Below, piece after piece: positions 34,221-45,920 of a stretch of DNA of 64,000 bases (position 1 is the stretch's first letter; every line of letters begins with the position of its first letter). The stretch is from Pristionchus mayeri (taxonomy: Eukaryota > Nematoda > Chromadorea > Rhabditida > Neodiplogasteridae). Where the stretch lies: positions 37,784,907 to 37,848,906 of the forward strand of contig BTRK01000004.1 in NCBI GenBank assembly GCA_036245805.1, written 5' to 3'. Below the pieces are notes generated by a model. The model searched no databases, was not told the DNA's origin, and worked only from the letters and a program-made list of their open reading frames with translations. The translations under genes were made by a program, and so were the position numbers.

Positions 34221-35462
34221 TTGGGGTGTCCGGAAAGTTCGTATAATGCTTTGAAAAAAAGTCAGTTCGCGATCAACTGCAGTGATTGCGCAATATGTTT
34301 GTCAACAATGTATTGCATCATTCTGACGTTGAGTAGTGAGAGGATTTAATCAGTCTCCTAGTTGCTACATTGATTCTTGTGATGGACTCCCATCTCTACC
34401 TCCGAGCAGTTTTACTTCATTACTACCGTCTTGGCCGATCCGTGAAGGAGGCCCACTCTGCCCTGGCCCAGTCGGAAGGAGCTGACGCCCCCTCCATACC
34501 CTTCTGCTATAAGTGGTTCTCCCGCTTCAAGAGAGGGGAGTTTGGTCTCGATGATCAACCCCGCTCTGGACGCCCTCCCTCCCTCGATCAGCCTCTCGTT
34601 CTCCGCACACTGAAGCGCAAGCCCATGGCCAGTGTGCGTGAGTTGAAGAAGGATACTGGTACTCCCAGATCAACGGTGTCCGATATCCTCCATCGATCTG
34701 GGAAGAAGCCGAAACTCCCACAAGTGATTCCCCATGACCTCTCCCCCGAACAGCTGAAAAATCGTGTTCAAGTCTGTCGGGAATTACTCCATCGTAGATC
34801 CAATCTTCGATGGGTCAATTCCATCATCGCTACAGATGAGAAGTGGATCACGTACGATAACCCTGTGAGGAGACTGCAATGGGTGGATGCAGATGAGAAG
34901 CAAACGCCCGTCCCGAAGAAGGAAGAGCACGGAAAAAAGGAACTCCTCTGCTTCTTCTTCTCAGTGCTCGGTCCCATCTACTGGGAGATCATCGCCCCTG
35001 GCACCAGCATCAATGCCGACCTCTTCTCTGAACAACTGGAAGATGTCGCGATCAGAGTCCCTCCCAGACTCCTGAACCAGGGCAAAATTCTTCTTCTGAT
35101 GGACAATGCTCGCCCACATCGAGAGAAGATGACCCAGAAGAAAATGGACGAGCTGAAGATCGAGAGGATTCCCCATCCACCGTATTCCCCGGATCTCTCC
35201 CCATGCGACTACCACTGCTTCCGCTCTCTCTCTGACTTCTGCAAAGGAAAGAAGTTCAAGAATCGAGATAAAGTTGTGAGGGCTTTCGTGAACTGGGCGG
35301 TCTCGAAGAAACCCGCATTCTGGAAGAGAGGTATCGAGACCCTGCCCAATCGCTGGAGGGAGGTAGTGAGAAAGAAGGGGGAATACATTGGTCACTGAAA
35401 ATTGTAAAGCATTGAATAAAAAATAAAAACAAAAAATTATACGAACTTTCCGGACACCCCAA
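34221..35462 (+). mobile_element. complete mariner transposon, 1242 bp
   Basis: Terminal inverted repeats TTGGGGTGTCCGGAAAGTTC (continuing GTATAAT) at both ends, flanked by TA duplications at 34219-34220 and 35463-35464. It encodes an intact transposase. Unit B has the empty site (AATGTTAAAATGATGAATG near 54695-54713), so the insertion is younger than the duplication. Nearly identical to the copy at 40349-41591. Confidence 0.95.
34382..35398 (+). CDS. mariner transposase (DD34D)
   Basis: Cut-and-paste transposase acting at TA sites. I choose ATG 34382 (MDSHLYLRAVLLHYYRLGRS) because the mariner helix-turn-helix follows directly; an ATG 12 bases upstream is also in frame. Order of features: N-terminal HTH (LGRSVKEAHSALAQ, FCYKWFSRFK), second HTH (STVSDILHRSG), linker PHDLSPEQLKNR (the WVPHEL-type motif), then the catalytic triad in TDEKW, MDNARPH and SPDLSPCDYH with 34 residues between the second and third Asp. 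The length of about 338 residues is normal. No internal stop, so the protein may be active; the near-identical second copy suggests recent movement. Confidence 0.93.
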   Translation: MDSHLYLRAVLLHYYRLGRSVKEAHSALAQSEGADAPSIPFCYKWFSRFKRGEFGLDDQPRSGRPPSLDQPLVLRTLKRKPMASVRELKKDTGTPRSTVSDILHRSGKKPKLPQVIPHDLSPEQLKNRVQVCRELLHRRSNLRWVNSIIATDEKWITYDNPVRRLQWVDADEKQTPVPKKEEHGKKELLCFFFSVLGPIYWEIIAPGTSINADLFSEQLEDVAIRVPPRLLNQGKILLLMDNARPHREKMTQKKMDELKIERIPHPPYSPDLSPCDYHCFRSLSDFCKGKKFKNRDKVVRAFVNWAVSKKPAFWKRGIETLPNRWREVVRKKGEYIGH

Positions 35463-35464
35463 TA

Positions 35465-36460
35465 AAATGATGAATGAGCGATGTTCTGAGGCAAAACGCG
35501 AGTACTAACGGGACACACGAGATGAGGGATCCTGATGTCAACCTAGTTTTGGCATGTCGTCGCACTAGCCCACGAGAAAAATGGTCAGGTAACCTTGAGA
35601 GAAAGAGAAAATGAGGATTGTGTGGATATTCCTCATCGCGCTCTATGGCTTCTTCATAACTTCAATAGACCATCTCGCGCAATTGAGTGAAGAGAAGGAT
35701 TTAGCAGCGATCTGCTATCTCCTAAGCGAGAAGCCTAGCGCCAGTAATGAATGGCATCGTGCCTAGTGGATCTGCTCCATTAATATCGAAAAACTGCCAG
35801 TCATATTTTGCTCCTCGCTTGCACAAAATGTCTTGGTGATAAAGGTGTCGTTTTAGCTGATTGTATTTTTATGACTCGTCAATGTATCCAACATGGAGGA
35901 ATCATTCGTCGGTCAATGAGCGATCTTTCCCCTCTCGAACAGTTCCCTTGGACCTGTTGTGCAGAGTGCTTGCAGAGTATTATTCTGAAAGACCATTGAT
36001 CTTAAAATGCGTATAGCGCATTAAAAAATAAAGTTTATGCAAACTTATTTGTTGAAGAATTTATTCATCATCGGGTGACGTTTAATATCCTTCGAGTTGA
36101 AGGAAATAAACAATAAAATTATGTTCATTATGTGAAAGTGGCCACGTCGTGCGGAGCTTCTCTTATCTGAAATAGAAAATTAAGTATGCTTTGACCTTTA
36201 TCACATTATTAGTGTATTTACATTTTACAATTTTATTTAAACTCAAAATAATTAAATAAATTAAATGAAAGACAGAGATACAACCCACTTACACCGTGGT
36301 GTATGGCTCGCGTGCAGCCAGTTTCTTACTTTTGGCAAAGGTCGCAAATTCAGCCGTGGTGATATGTTCTGAAACATTTTCAAATTATATTTGTTTTGTT
36401 AGGTTAAATTCACATTATTTCACCCTTCTTTAGCTTCTATCATATGTCGCTTTCTTTGTC
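35465..36460. other. spacer with decayed MATH and chemoreceptor scraps
   Basis: The stretch near 35545-35630 resembles the MATH remnant exon (minus strand). A minus-strand scrap at about 36058-36130 reads NSKDIKRHPMMNKFFNK after a hydrophobic run, matching the TM7 exon end of the Srh-like receptors (MMNRVYQK). The same pieces occur in unit B (about 54820-54880 and 55270-55350). A plus-strand open frame at 35808-35999 is kept in both units but has no recognisable motif. Confidence 0.4.
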
Positions 36461-36515
36461 TTTCGCGATTGAGCGCGAAAGAGCATAGTAGTATCGCGCT
36501 ACACGCTTCGCGCTC
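36461..36515. promoter_or_regulatory. E2F-like / inverted repeat upstream of F-box gene
   Basis: TTTCGCG at 36461, GAGCGCGAAAG at 36471-36481 and TTCGCGCTC at 36507-36515 form an inverted repeat with E2F-type cores (GCGCGAAA). It lies about 90-140 bases before the ATG at 36602. The same block is kept in unit B at about 55675-55730. A regulatory role is inference. Confidence 0.35.
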
Positions 36516-36601
36516 AATTTAATTTGAATAATTTAGCTTTTTGAACTTCAAATTTTAAATTAATTATAGTTTCATCAATTTGGAATGTAATTTCGTTAAC
36601 A

Positions 36602-38021
36602 ATGGATGCTCCATCTGGTTCCAAACGTCAAATCGATGAAGGCCCCGAGGTGGAGGCCAAACGATCAAAGGCAAGGGAAGAGGTAGATGATGCGACGGTT
36701 GAAAGTTCTTCCCCTCTCGAGAATTTGCCCAAGGAACTAGTGTGGATGATCATAGACTTCGCTCGTGGTTCACTTCGAAATCTGAGAATGGTGAGTATTT
36801 TATTGTCGCCTAATTTATTGTAAATTGCAGACGTCACGATTAATCAAAAACATCGTTGAAGAATTTGCTCTTCAACAAGGCACTTCAGAAATTGTTGAGG
36901 AAGTCAAAATATCTTATTTTTCAGCGGTATGCTTTCCCGAAATGATCTTCTAAATAAAATGTTTTGTAGGGAACTGCAGATGTTTTCAGCGTGGAGATAT
37001 CATTGCGAGTTCGAAATTATAACTCACAACTGCTCGAATATCGGATGTTTCTTCGAAATCCGTCAGGTGATTTGAGCAAACAAATCAGACGAGATACGAT
37101 TAGGAAAAGCCTACACCTATGGAAGGTGAATACGAATTTTTGACCTCAAATTCATGAACAACTTTTCAGGAGTACGCACATAAATTCAAATCAGATGTGG
37201 ACTCAACGGAAATGGTTGAATTTTTGCGAGAATTCTTGGGGAAGAGGATAGAAAAGTTGACTAGGGTCAAGAGTATCGCTGAGTTAGGCGTAATCACAGA
37301 GCTACTAAAAGAAGTTCACTTCAAAATCTTGGAAGTAGATGAAATAGCAACCTTCAACAACTCCGAAGTGTAAGTGAAAACACGCATCTTAATCGAAATA
37401 CGTCTCATTGAAGGGAACAAATCGAGAGATTGATCAATGCTCACCATGTCGAACGGCTCAATCTTTTCGTTGGGAACGTCTCGACTTCCAACCCAGGTTA
37501 GAGTGAGAAAACTAGATTTTTAATCAAAAAATGTTTTCTGTGATGTTCCTACTCAATCTGTCCTCACTACTTCGAACGATCAGCATCTATCAGCACATCG
37601 TTGATCATCGACATCAGCATTTATTTGAGGCAACAGAATTCGTTAAATATCTCTTAAATTGCGTTTCCAGGTCCCAAATGTCGATTGGTCTACGATTATC
37701 CTGCAAATGTTCTCACGGAAGATGGACACACTGTACATCCAGAATCGATGGCACCTTGAATATCTTCCGACTAGGGCGACTAACTTTCTCATAGCAGTAA
37801 GTTGCCATATTTTATCGACTTATCTTTCAACTGTACGAGGTTATCGATAATTGGTGAGATCGTAATGGTACAGATCGAAAGCATTATCATTTTAGCACCT
37901 CCCGCAGCTTGGGAAGAAGATCTGGTTCGAGGCAGATTGTGAACGAGTGGCGAATAACATCGAATACACGACCAACGAGTACATTGTGAAAGGTCAGAAT
38001 TTACCATATTTGATCTTCTAA
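36602..38021 (+). CDS. F-box-like gene 1 of unit A (one doubtful splice acceptor)
   Basis: Starts MDAPSGSKRQIDEGPEVEAK; F-box-like motif LENLPKELVWMIIDFARGS with intron after LRNLRM, then TSRLIKNIVEEFALQ. Further exons: TADVFSVEISLRVRNYNS, a long exon with MVEFLREFLGKRIEKLT and VITELLKEVHFKILE, a short exon (NAHHVERLNLFVGNV), FLLNLSSLLRTISIYQHIV, VPNVDWSTIILQMFSRKM, and a tail LPQLGKKIWFEADCERVA with stop at 38019-38021. Two oddities: the acceptor before the FLLNLSS exon reads TTTTCTG|TGATG rather than the CTTCAG|TTACG seen in the 58.2-kb copy, so it lacks AG; and the HLFE/VPNVDWS join needs a GC donor and a 44-nt intron that the 8.6-kb paralogue does not have. It may be non-functional. Confidence 0.6.
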
Positions 38022-38721
38022 TATGCCACTAGAGTTTGAACAACGTGCCATGGTCTCTTCATTCTGCACCTCCAGTCAACCGGACTGGAGAGTGTATTGA
38101 ATGAAGAGATATGATATCGTTTATCTTGCTCTGGCACATTATGTATCGAAAAAAGGATGTTAACCTGGTTCATTGCAGCGCATTTTGCAATGCTGAGCGT
38201 GAAGCATGTTTCAAGAAATTATGAATATTATTGAACCTATCTTGAATATTTCTTCCCCAGCGCAAGGAAAACAGTTGTTATTGGAATTGATTAAAATCGT
38301 ATTGTTTTGTTATTTGATGTAACTTTCTATTTCTATTCATTGCGAAAATTTGTTACACAGCTCAATCTGGATTTCGAGGATATTTAGTGTCTTTCTCAGT
38401 TTATAAACTGATAAAAAATTTCTCTAATCTTCCCATTCTGCATTCACATCACAATCAGAGTAGTCAATTGGATCAGCAATTATACATGAATCAGCACTAT
38501 TTTAGCACTGTAAGGGGGTGTGCTAAGATACTGCTAATATGCCTTGCGGGGAGGTTTCACACCACGGACAGCAATGTCTCATCGCCTCGATTTTGGCGCC
38601 GATTTTCTCTTCTCTTCTATTTCACCTCTCAACGACATGTTATCCCGCTCTCACTGACCTTATCTCACTCCAATAGCCAATATTCAACCTTTGTAGTCTA
38701 CTGAGCCTCGGTAATTTAGCG
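38022..38721. other. spacer between the two F-box-like genes of unit A
   Basis: About 700 bases without a gene. The homologous spacer in unit B (58734-59427) has diverged by many substitutions and small indels, consistent with non-coding sequence. An open frame at 38387-38704 is not kept in unit B. Confidence 0.5.
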
Positions 38722-40132
38722 ATGAGCGAAGTCTCGCAAGATCAAGATGACTTGGCAGTGCGAGATCATCTGGAAATTCAAGATAACGCATCGCAGGATG
38801 TTCGAGACTACTCGTTCCTGTCTAATTTCGAGCAATTGCCTCTTGAGCTCATCTCGAAAATAATCGATTATTCCCCGGACTCTATCCTCGCCCTAAGAGC
38901 AGTATGTCGCCTATATAACTTATCTTTGCAATAGCACTATGAGTGGAGTTCGAAATCTGGTTCACTATCTCGACCTGTGCGAGGCGGGAGAGTGTTGGAA
39001 ATGGAGATACCGTGGTATACAGTGATCGAAAATACTGCGTAGTTCATTCAGACTTCTCGAATGATGCAATATCGGGTAGATGAATATGCATTGTTGCCTC
39101 TGAACATCGTCCTAGTCAAGGAATTGCAGATAACTTCGGTATTTATTTACATTTTTTCTATTATTTAATTCCATTTTCAGCGTTTTAATGCACAACTATA
39201 TGCACATCCACTAAAATTCTTTTTCTATGTAGAAAAGATCAAGAAGAATCTTGCCAACCTGAGACTCAAACTACGCAATCATGAGGGCACGAGATTTCTG
39301 GAAGGAGAATATTACGTACGACATTTAGAATCAGAACCTATTGATAATTAAAATTATTTCAGGTGTACTCAGTAGAGTTTGAGGCCTTTAACGATCTTTT
39401 GAGTATCGTGGAATTTGTCATAGATTGGGCAGGAAAACGACTGGGTTCAGTTTCACTAGACCATCGGACTTGTGGCGTGAAAAATCTTGCTCTTGTCTCC
39501 CAAGTTCTTGAGGACATGGAGTTTCGGAATATGCAAGTTCTCAGCAGCCTTCTTTCTCAGGAAATTGTGTGAGTAAGGGCAAGAAACAAATTCAGCGTAT
39601 AATTGCAACTCAATCGTTTGCAAGTTTATAGCGACGACCTCTTTGCGATTATTTCGTCACATAAAGTGGAAAATTTGACGCATGAGCTTCCATTGCGGTC
39701 TGATTGCCGTGAGAATATTTCGTAGTAGGGAGAGTAATATGATCATTTCAGAATACCTACTACCGATTATATCGGCAAACATTCGGACCATGCACATACA
39801 TCATGTAGACCTGTTCTTCTTTTTACCTGGTCTAATTAAGTCTGCCTTTGACCGGATTGATTGGTTTTCGCTTATTATCGAAATGTTCGAGGGAAAGCTT
39901 GACACTTTGCTCATTGAAACAAATCATTCCAAGGAATATCTCAGTGTGGAAGGGGCTGATAATCTGAGACTGGTAACGAAATATTATGATGGAGATTTTC
40001 GCAAACAATGAGGTTTAGATTTTGCCAAATCTCGATAAGAAAATCTGGTTCAAAATTACATGCAATCATTATAATGATGGACTCGACTACAGCACAAATA
40101 ACTACTCGATTAAGGGTGAGAATTATTCGTAG
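38722..40132 (+). CDS. F-box-like gene 2 of unit A
   Basis: Probable SCF adaptor. Exon 1 (MSEVSQDQDDLAVRDHLEIQ ... FEQLPLELISKIIDYSPDS) ends at a donor after LALRA. Exon 2 begins at about 39052 (TSRMMQYRVDEYALLPL), then RFNAQLYAHPLKFFFYVEKI, VYSVEFEAFNDLLSIVEFV, DDLFAIISSHKVENLTHEL, YLLPIISANIRTMHIHHVDL with RIDWFSLIIEMFEGKLDT, and a last exon LPNLDKKIWFKITCNHYNDG ending at TAG 40130-40132. The join before YLLPII uses the GTGAGA donor at about 39709. All joins keep frame with ordinary GT/AG signals, so this copy looks intact, unlike its unit B partner. Same exon plan as the gene at 8609. Confidence 0.75.
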
Positions 40133-40348
40133 AAAGAGTTGTTTTCAATGATATATTTTTTATTTGTTTATTTAATTTAGCCGATCGAGCCGACTCCCCA
40201 TTCCGTTGCCTCAGTATTATTCATTCAACAAGAATCGGCAAAACGAAGGAATCATTCTCTGAAATCTACTCTAGCAAAATTAATCCTCTTTTCTAGGGCA
40301 CAACCGTGTTGTTCCTTTATTTGGAATTTCGCATCACTTGATCATCTA

Positions 40349-41591
40349 TTGGGGTGTCCGGAAAGTTCGTATAATGCTTCGGAAAAAATTCAGTTCGCGA
40401 TCAAATGCAGTGATTGCGCAATATGTTTGTCAACAATGTATTGCATCATTCTGACGTTGAGTAGTGAGAGGATTTAATCAGTCTCCTAGTTGCTACATTG
40501 ATTCTTGTGATGGACTCCCATCTCTACCTCCGAGCAGTTTTACTTCATTACTACGTCTTGGCCGATCCGTGAAGGAGGCCCACTCTGCCCTGGCCCAGTC
40601 GGAAGGAGCTGACGCCCCCTCCATACCCTTCTGCTATAAGTGGTTCTCCCGCTTCAAGAAAGGGGAGTTTGGAATCGATGATCAACCCCGCTCTGGACGC
40701 CCTCCCTCCCTCGATCAGCCTCTCGTTCTCCGCACACTGAAGCGCAAGCCCATGGCCAGTGTGCGTGAGTTGAAGAAGGATACTGGTACTCCCAGATCAA
40801 CGGTGTCCGATATCCTCCATCGATCTGGGAAGAAGCCGAAACTCCCACAAGTGATTCCCCATGACCTCTCCCCCGAACAGCTGAAAAATCGTGTTCAAGT
40901 CTGTCGGGAATTACTCCATCGTAGATCCAATCTTCGATGGGTCAATTCCATCATCGCTACAGATGAGAAGTGGATCACGTACGATAACCCTGTGAGGAGA
41001 CTGCAATGGGCGGATGCAGATGAGAAGCCCACGCCCGTCCCGAAGAAGGAAGAGCACGGAAAGAAGGAGCTCCTCTGCTTCTTCTTCTCAGTGCTCGGTC
41101 CCATCTACTGGGAGATCCTCGCCCCTGGCACCAGCATCAATGCCGACCTCTTCTCTGAACAACTGCAAGATGTCGCGATCAGAGTCCCTCCCAGACTCCT
41201 GAACCAGGGCAAAATTCTTCTTCTGATGGACAATGCTCGCCCACATCGAGCGAAGATGACCCAGAAGAAAATGGACGAGCTGAAGATCGAGAGGATTCCC
41301 CATCCACCGTATTCCCCGGGTCTCTCCCCATGCGACTACCACTGCTTCCGCTCTCTCTCTCTGACTTCTGCAAAGGAAAGAAGTTCAAGAATCGAGATAA
41401 AGTTGTGAGGGCTTTCGTGAACTGGGCGGTCTCGAAGAAACCCGCATTCTGGAAGAGAGGAATCGAGACCCTGCCCAATCGCTGGAGGGAGGTAGTGAGA
41501 AAGAAGGGGGCATACATTGGTCACTGAGAATTGTAAAGCATTGAATAAAAAATAAAAACAAAAAATTATACGAACTTTCCGGACACCCCAA
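40349..41591 (+). mobile_element. second mariner copy, 1243 bp, inactivated
   Basis: Same termini and TA duplications (40347-40348, 41592-41593) as the copy at 34221. It carries a transposase frame from ATG 40510 to the stop at 41525-41527 that is broken twice: one missing C near 40553 (TACTACGTC against TACTACCGTC) and two extra bases in a CT run near 41352. Catalytic motifs are otherwise kept. Unit B lacks the insertion at the equivalent place (about 61040-61050). Confidence 0.92.
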
Positions 41592-41593
41592 TA

Positions 41594-41918
41594 GATAAAT
41601 ATGCACTTTATCTCTGTGAATGTCATTATCATTTCATTATATTTATGTACAATAGTGTTAATATTTAATGTTTCATTAAGTAATTTCAATTTAACAATAC
41701 AATTCATTTATAAATGAATTGCATTGTTACATTCTCTAGTTACTTCATATTTATCCTGACGTCAGGCACAATGGTCCTGCAGGAGGGTGACTTCGGTGTG
41801 GATGGAATTGGGATCTTCGGTATCAGAGCGTCGTTAGGTCAATGGATGGGATCTTCTTTGGCTTCTCTGGTCAACTGTAGGGACGATCGTGACGGATCTC
41901 CGTTGAGCATCGAAGTAG
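41594..41918. other. short spacer leading into the microsatellite
   Basis: The first 100 bases still match unit B (about 61050-61180). From about 41695 the sequence is specific to A, and 41770-41915 is noticeably more GC-rich than its surroundings. It could be a fragment of an inserted element whose tail seeded the trinucleotide array, but I recognise no protein in it. Confidence 0.35.
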
Positions 41919-42685
<767 letters not shown>

Positions 42686-42746
42686 TAGTTACTAGTTGCA
42701 GAAATATTCCGTCTTACAACGTGGAAAAATCTTTTTTTTGCTATTA

Positions 42747-44988
42747 TTAGGGTGTCCCATAAGTCCGTTCAATTTTTTTTCGGAGAAACGTAAAAACCGC
42801 CGTACTGACTGAGCATTCAAAAGGCCAAAATTATTGAATATACAGTAGCGCCGGAAAGTGAGTAGACGATTTTTATTTTTGATATAACTTTTGTTGTAGC
42901 TGATTTTGCAATTTGGATATTGTGGAACTATATAACAAATCCATCGAGGAATATGATGCGAGCATTGCCTTATCAATTGCATCATCGCTGATTGTGATGA
43001 CGCAATCGAACAACACTTTTTCAAACATCCATTATTCTTACATAGATTTTTTAATACTCGCCAAACTTTCTGAGTTTGGAGATATGCCAAGGCCTACCCA
43101 GAAAAAAATTAGAAGTCGCTCCGGGTTCGCACCTTTGCTGCAGACTTGCTGCAAAAACATGGTCGCAAATTCATAACTCAGCTTCTAGGCAAGCTAGAGA
43201 CCCTTTCAAATCGTCAAAATGATCGGCATCGAGAGAAAATGTTCATTCTGAGAATATGACAACAAAATCTCTTAATTTGCCCTCAGGGCATAAAAAAATC
43301 ACTTTTTTACATGACCACTTTTTGGACACTCACAACTTTGTGGGAAATGTAGGTAAAAATCTCGTTTTTGCGTTCGAATGTTCAAAATGAATTGATTATC
43401 TGATTCCCAGCTTTTTATAGCGTTTGGATATCTTTCCTGCCAGCGGTGACAGTTTTTCGGAGGTATACTCGCGTCGAGAAAGACCTTGTTTACCCCTATG
43501 AGCGAGAGAGCACATGTGTAAACAAGGTGTTTCCGGACCTAGTATGCCTCCGAAAAACGAGCGCCGCGGGCAGGAAAGGTATCCAATCGCTCCAAAAAGT
43601 TGGGCATCATATCTTTAACACATTGTGAACATGCCTAAGCAAAAACAAGATTTTTAAATACATTTTCCAAAAAGTTGTGAGTGTCCAAAAAGTGGTCATG
43701 TAAAAAAGTGATTTTTTATGCCCTGAGGGCAAATTAAGAGATTTTGTTGTCATATTCTCAGAATGAACATTACTCTCGATGCCGATCATTTTGACGGTTT
43801 GAAAAGGTTGCCTAGAAGTTTGCCTAGAAGCTGAGTTATGAATTTGCGACCCTGTTTTTGCAGCAAGTCTGCAGCAAAGGTCAAAGGTGCGAACCCGGAG
43901 CGACTTCTAATTTTTTTTCTTCATAGGCCTCGGGCATATCTCCAACCTCAGAAAGTTTGGCGAGTATTAAAAAATCTATGTAAGAATAATGGATGTTTGA
44001 AAAAGTGTTGTTCGATTGCGTTATCACGACGCAATCAGCGATGATGCAATTGATAAGGCAATGCTCGCATCATATTCCTCGATGGATTTGGTATATAGTT
44101 CCACAACATCCAAATTGCAAAATCAGCTACAACAAAAGTTATATCAAAATTAAAAATCGTCTACTCACTTTCCGGCGCGACTGTAGTAACCATTGCACAA
44201 TCACACAATAGATGGAATTTGCATCAACTACTCTCTCCGTTTTTTTAAAGAAAAGATTCAGTGACGTATACTGTAGGGACCAACCTTCATGTTTTCGACT
44301 CAAATTTTTTTCACGCGCAGAAACGACAAGGTTTTTCAATCTAACTAACTAATTTGAAAATACAGAAATCCACAATTCTTTCAGTGTGCTTCTAATATGT
44401 CACTGATTTATATTTTACTAGTGCTAGCATTCATTGCTGATCATGCTCAAACGGAACAACACCGGTTCTTTCTTTGTGTGAACAAATCGAATCCTAATTT
44501 CAATATATGCTAATTGAAGATATTCAGTGGTCCTCCATATTACGTTGTGAGCAGAGCATTTGACGGGCTTGGAGGAAAAATAAAGTCAATTATTTGTTTG
44601 ATCTTGAAATTTCATCGAAAAATTGGAAATTATGATTCTGATTTTTTTACATTTTTTATTGTTGCTGATACAGCAGCGGGATGATTCCTTCCAAATGTAA
44701 TATATAAATTTATCAATCAATGCTCGATGAAACTGTGATGAAATAAAAATAATTGCATTAAGAAGAAGTCGTAAAAAATAAATAAAAATTGAGGAAAATG
44801 TTATTACAGTATCCCTTACCTAAAAGTTTCTCAGAAACAGGGGAGATCAGCTGATGCAAATTCCATGGCTTGAGTGTTTGTGCAATGGTTACTCTATACT
44901 ATAGTGTTGGCCTTTTGGATACTCAATAAGTACGACGGTTTTTACGCTTCTCTGAATGAAAATTAAACGGACTTACGGGACACCCTAA
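42747..44988. mobile_element. MITE with mariner-type ends, carrying a nested foldback element
   Basis: Ends TTAGGGTGTCCCATAAGTCC and complement of TTAGGGTGTCCCGTAAGTCC, with TA on both sides (42745-42746, 44989-44990). The inverted repeats run well over 100 bases (AAAAACCG-CGTACT, AAAAGGCCAA, GTAACCATTGCACAA, ATGGAATTTGCATCA). Without the nested insertion it would be about 0.9 kb. No transposase. The right end alone recurs in unit B at 61440-61554. Confidence 0.85.
42843..44183. mobile_element. foldback element nested in the left repeat of the MITE
   Basis: Ends CAGTAGCGCCGGAAAGTGAG and complement of CAGTCGCGCCGGAAAGTGAG, flanked by TA (42841-42842, 44184-44185). Arms of about 0.6 kb are inverted copies, meeting near 43540 (CCGGACCTAGTATGCCTCCG is in the centre). 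When it is removed, the left repeat of the host element continues in register with the right repeat, proving nesting. Non-coding; Tc1-like CAGT ends. Confidence 0.87.
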
Positions 44989-45118
44989 TATTGTACCATA
45001 GAGGCCGATGGTTACCAGAATTGCCATGAGAAAGGTAACATAAAGAAAATTTTCGAACAATCAAATATATTAGTGTTATTTTCCAAGAATAAGAAAAAAG
45101 ACTATTACTCCATGATTA

Positions 45119-45757
45119 TAAATAATAATAATTTATCTACGCCCGAGGCGCGACGATACCGTGAAAAACATAATTAATTAATGATTGCAGGTGGGGGGGA
45201 CTCTCCTGAGCCATTAAAGATGAGAGAGGTCAGCGATTATGGGGTGGCTTTCCAGCCGGCGCTTAAATATTCGGATGTTGGGGGCAGTGCGAATAACATC
45301 GGGAAGTTGAGAATACCATCGGGAAGTTCGAACAGGGAAAGAGTGGAATCTGGCGGTGCTAGTTGTCGTTTCAATGTTAATACCAAAAGAAGAGGTACGG
45401 TCTCGCTGGGGTTTGTAGACGTAGAATGATGAACGAGGGACGATATTAGAACCAGTCATAATCATATGAGTCATACAAAGATCTCCTATGACTCTCCTCT
45501 CAGTAAGCGGGCGCAGGCCAAGAGTTTTCATGCGATCCGAATAAGAAGGTAGGGAAAGAGGATAGGAAGGAGAGGGGAAACAACGATAGAATACTTGCCG
45601 AGTGAAAATATGTTGAACTTTTTCAAGAGTCTCAATGTCAGATATGTAATGTGGATTCCAAAAGGGGGATGCAAAGTCAAGGAGGGGAAGGACGTATGCT
45701 TTGTAACTACGAAGAAGGAAATTATATACGTTCTTCGTCCCTTAGGTTCGTCGATTC
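45119..45757 (-). mobile_element. 5'-truncated non-LTR retrotransposon, reverse-transcriptase C terminus
   Basis: Minus strand reads NFLLRSYKAYVLPLLDFASP, then FWNPHYISDIETLEKVQHIF, MKTLGLRPLTERRVIGDL and SQLPDVIRTAPNIRIFKRRL. This is the typical C-terminal end of CR1/Jockey/RTE-like reverse transcriptases (after the polymerase core). A stop lies just upstream, and no core RT motifs are present. The 3' end is TCGGGCGTAGATAAATTATT with an (ATT)n tail at about 45118-45131. Confidence 0.8.
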
Positions 45758-45920
45758 GTTCGTCGACCATACCCTCATCGTCTCATCAACATGAATTCAA
45801 CCTTCAACAGGAAGCTAGCTCGTCGTTAGTCAGAGTTACGTCGAACGCATGAATGACTTTCATTTTCCATTTTGCGTAATTCGAGATAATGATGTGGCGT
45901 TAGTTCGCGGTCCATTTGAA

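Noticed and set aside
34961..35518. Long minus-strand open frames over both mariners
   Set aside because: Shadows of the transposase coding strand; the plus-strand frame has all the mariner motifs.
35808..35999. Small open frame kept in both duplication units (also near 54997)
   Set aside because: Kept probably only because the units are young. No recognisable motif, no clear start context or splice partners; noted within the spacer instead.
36290..36375. Minus-strand stretch reading TTAEFATFAKSKKLAA, kept in both units
   Set aside because: Looks protein-like and has splice-like edges, but I could not link it to any exon or family.
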